Part shown: piece by piece, positions 62,947 through 64,000 of the stretch
How the letters are laid out: each line of letters opens with the position of its first letter
Position numbering within the stretch: the stretch's first letter is position 1
Assembly (NCBI GenBank): GCA_963828415.1
Contig: CAWHEI010000015.1
Location: 1 to 64,000 of the forward strand
Source: Sva-07 sp963828415
GTDB lineage: Bacteria; Actinomycetota; Acidimicrobiia; Acidimicrobiales; Ilumatobacteraceae
DNA: 64,000 nt
Direction of reading: 5' to 3'
Translations under genes and position numbers: made by a program
Notes under the pieces: model-generated
Databases searched by the model: none
What the model was told of the DNA's origin: nothing
Seen by the model: the letters and a program-made list of their open reading frames with translations, nothing else

Positions 62947-64000
62947 AGCTCGCCCTGAAGGAACTGCGCCGACGACCCGGCCGCTTCGCCACGGCCACGG
63001 TGATCCTGACGCTGATCGCCATCCTGCTGATGTTCCTCGGCGGGCTGCTCGACGGGCTGATTGCATCGTCGACCGGTGCCATCCGCGCCCAGAACGCCGA
63101 AGCGATCGTGTACTCCGACACCGCGCAGGCGTCGTTCGTGCGCAGCCGCATCGACCCCGAACTCCGCGCACAGGTCGAAGCGGTCGACGGCGTCACCGAG
63201 GTCGGCGGGATCGGCAATGTGCAGCTCGGGGCCCGCGTGCCGGGCAACGGACCGCGCGACCTCGCGAGTGTTGCGCTGTTCGGCTACGAGCTCGCACCGG
63301 ACGGTGTGCCCGACGCGCCCCCGTACGGCCAGGCCTGGGCGGACGAGAGCATCAAGGCCGACGGCGTCGAGGAGGGCATGATCATCGAGGTCGGTCCGGC
63401 CCGTACACCGATCACGATCATCGGGTTCGTGGAGGACACCAACTTCAACGGACAATCGAGCCTGTGGGCATCTCCCGACACCTGGCGCGACACGTTGAGC
63501 GCCAACCGTCCCGACGCGCAGCTCGGCGCGGACGTGTTCCAAGCGTTGGTCGTGCGCGGCGACGGCGCCGATCTTCCCGACGCGATCGATGCCGCGACCG
63601 ACGGAGCGACGGACTCCTACACCGTCGACGAGGCCGTCGCTGCGATCCCCGGCGTCACCGAACAGCAGGGGACCTTCAACCAGATCATCGGCGTGACCGT
63701 TGCGATCGCCCTCGTCGTGATCGGGCTGTTCTTCGCCTTGCTGACCGTCGAACGGACGAGTCTCTACGGTGTACTCAAGGCACTCGGTGCCAAGTCGTCG
63801 ACGATCTTCGCGGGCCTCGTCGCGCAGGCGGTGGTCGTCACCGCGATCGCGTCGCTCGTCGCCGGCACTCTCGTGGTGTTGCTCGACGTGCTGCTGCCAC
63901 CGGGCTCGATCCCGCTGCTGATCACACCGGCGCGCATCATCCTCAGCGTCGTGCTGCTGCTCGTCGCCGCCGTCCTCGGCTGTTCGTTCTCCCTGCGCCG
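62943..64000 (+). CDS. ABC transporter permease (FtsX/MacB-type), truncated by window end
   Basis: ATG 62943 overlaps the previous stop (ATGA). At least 352 residues are visible and the frame is open at the window edge. Same layout as its neighbour: first helix ATVILTLIAILLMFLGGLLDG, extracytoplasmic domain, then GVTVAIALVVIGLFFALLTV, ERTSLYGVLKALGAKSSTIF and two more helices, ending near the window limit. The two permeases are probably partners in one transporter. No stop codon visible, so its length is unknown. Confidence 0.88.
   Translation, partial: MKLALKELRRRPGRFATATVILTLIAILLMFLGGLLDGLIASSTGAIRAQNAEAIVYSDTAQASFVRSRIDPELRAQVEAVDGVTEVGGIGNVQLGARVPGNGPRDLASVALFGYELAPDGVPDAPPYGQAWADESIKADGVEEGMIIEVGPARTPITIIGFVEDTNFNGQSSLWASPDTWRDTLSANRPDAQLGADVFQALVVRGDGADLPDAIDAATDGATDSYTVDEAVAAIPGVTEQQGTFNQIIGVTVAIALVVIGLFFALLTVERTSLYGVLKALGAKSSTIFAGLVAQAVVVTAIASLVAGTLVVLLDVLLPPGSIPLLITPARIILSVVLLLVAAVLGCSFSLR

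Overview
The window is about 64 kb of high-GC, densely coded chromosome. The gene content fits an Actinomycetota member, most likely class Acidimicrobiia (Ilumatobacter-like). Supporting genes are a UPF0182 membrane protein, a PAC2 protein, a coproheme decarboxylase, an F420-type luciferase-like oxidoreductase, a CysO-like sulfur carrier, a DUF3263/LytR_C pair, a DUF1800/DUF1501 pair, ispD-ispF-rlmB, and 'LDTR' surface repeats. The lineage is inferred from gene families, not from a search.

Layout. 1-8.9 kb: initiator tRNA at the edge, AlkD-like repair protein, PEP-swivel protein coupled to an MFS exporter, membrane protein, nitroreductase, EamA transporter, a frameshifted SRPBCC gene, glutathione peroxidase, YgjV-like/acyltransferase protein. 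8.9-20 kb: TrpB2-type enzyme, coiled-coil protein, then a minus-strand run of PDZ/Lon-like protease, a DivIVA-domain gene broken by a frameshift in a 15-bp tandem repeat, and UPF0182; then HEAT, GNAT, PAC2. 20-36.6 kb: an ECF-sigma/zinc-finger/membrane fusion coupled to glnD and a Nudix gene, an orphan substrate-binding lipoprotein, coproheme decarboxylase, groEL with a CIRCE operator, enoyl-CoA hydratase, CysO-like protein, glycerate kinase, LytR_C and DUF3263 proteins, the DUF1501/DUF1800 secreted pair, uridine kinase.

36.6-54.2 kb is the most unusual part: eight consecutive minus-strand genes. In transcription order they are two nucleotide-cyclase-like/ATPase regulators, an FHA-HTH protein, a Ser/Thr kinase-cyclase-ATPase-TPR protein, a GH25/peptidoglycan-binding protein, a patatin phospholipase with membrane segments, a TIR protein with about seven membrane segments, and a metallophosphoesterase-membrane-SLOG protein. 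TIR, patatin, SLOG and membrane-active modules together resemble nucleotide-signalling immunity systems, but no canonical CBASS or Thoeris set is present. I propose it as a candidate undescribed membrane-associated signalling or defence system.

54.2-64 kb: YHYH lipoprotein, tRNA-Thr, a Tat-exported sortase with surface repeats, rlmB, ispF and ispD overlapping by GTGA junctions, a divergent Crp-family regulator, dienelactone hydrolase, luciferase-like oxidoreductase, and two FtsX-like ABC permeases, the second cut by the window end.

The intergenic spaces carry two families of palindromes: a 52-bp element in five copies, and a GGGGTCAGACC-type element with a perfect 31-bp inverted repeat between two convergent stop codons. 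No stretch over 300 bases lacks a gene. I saw no CRISPR array, rRNA, insertion sequence or phage.
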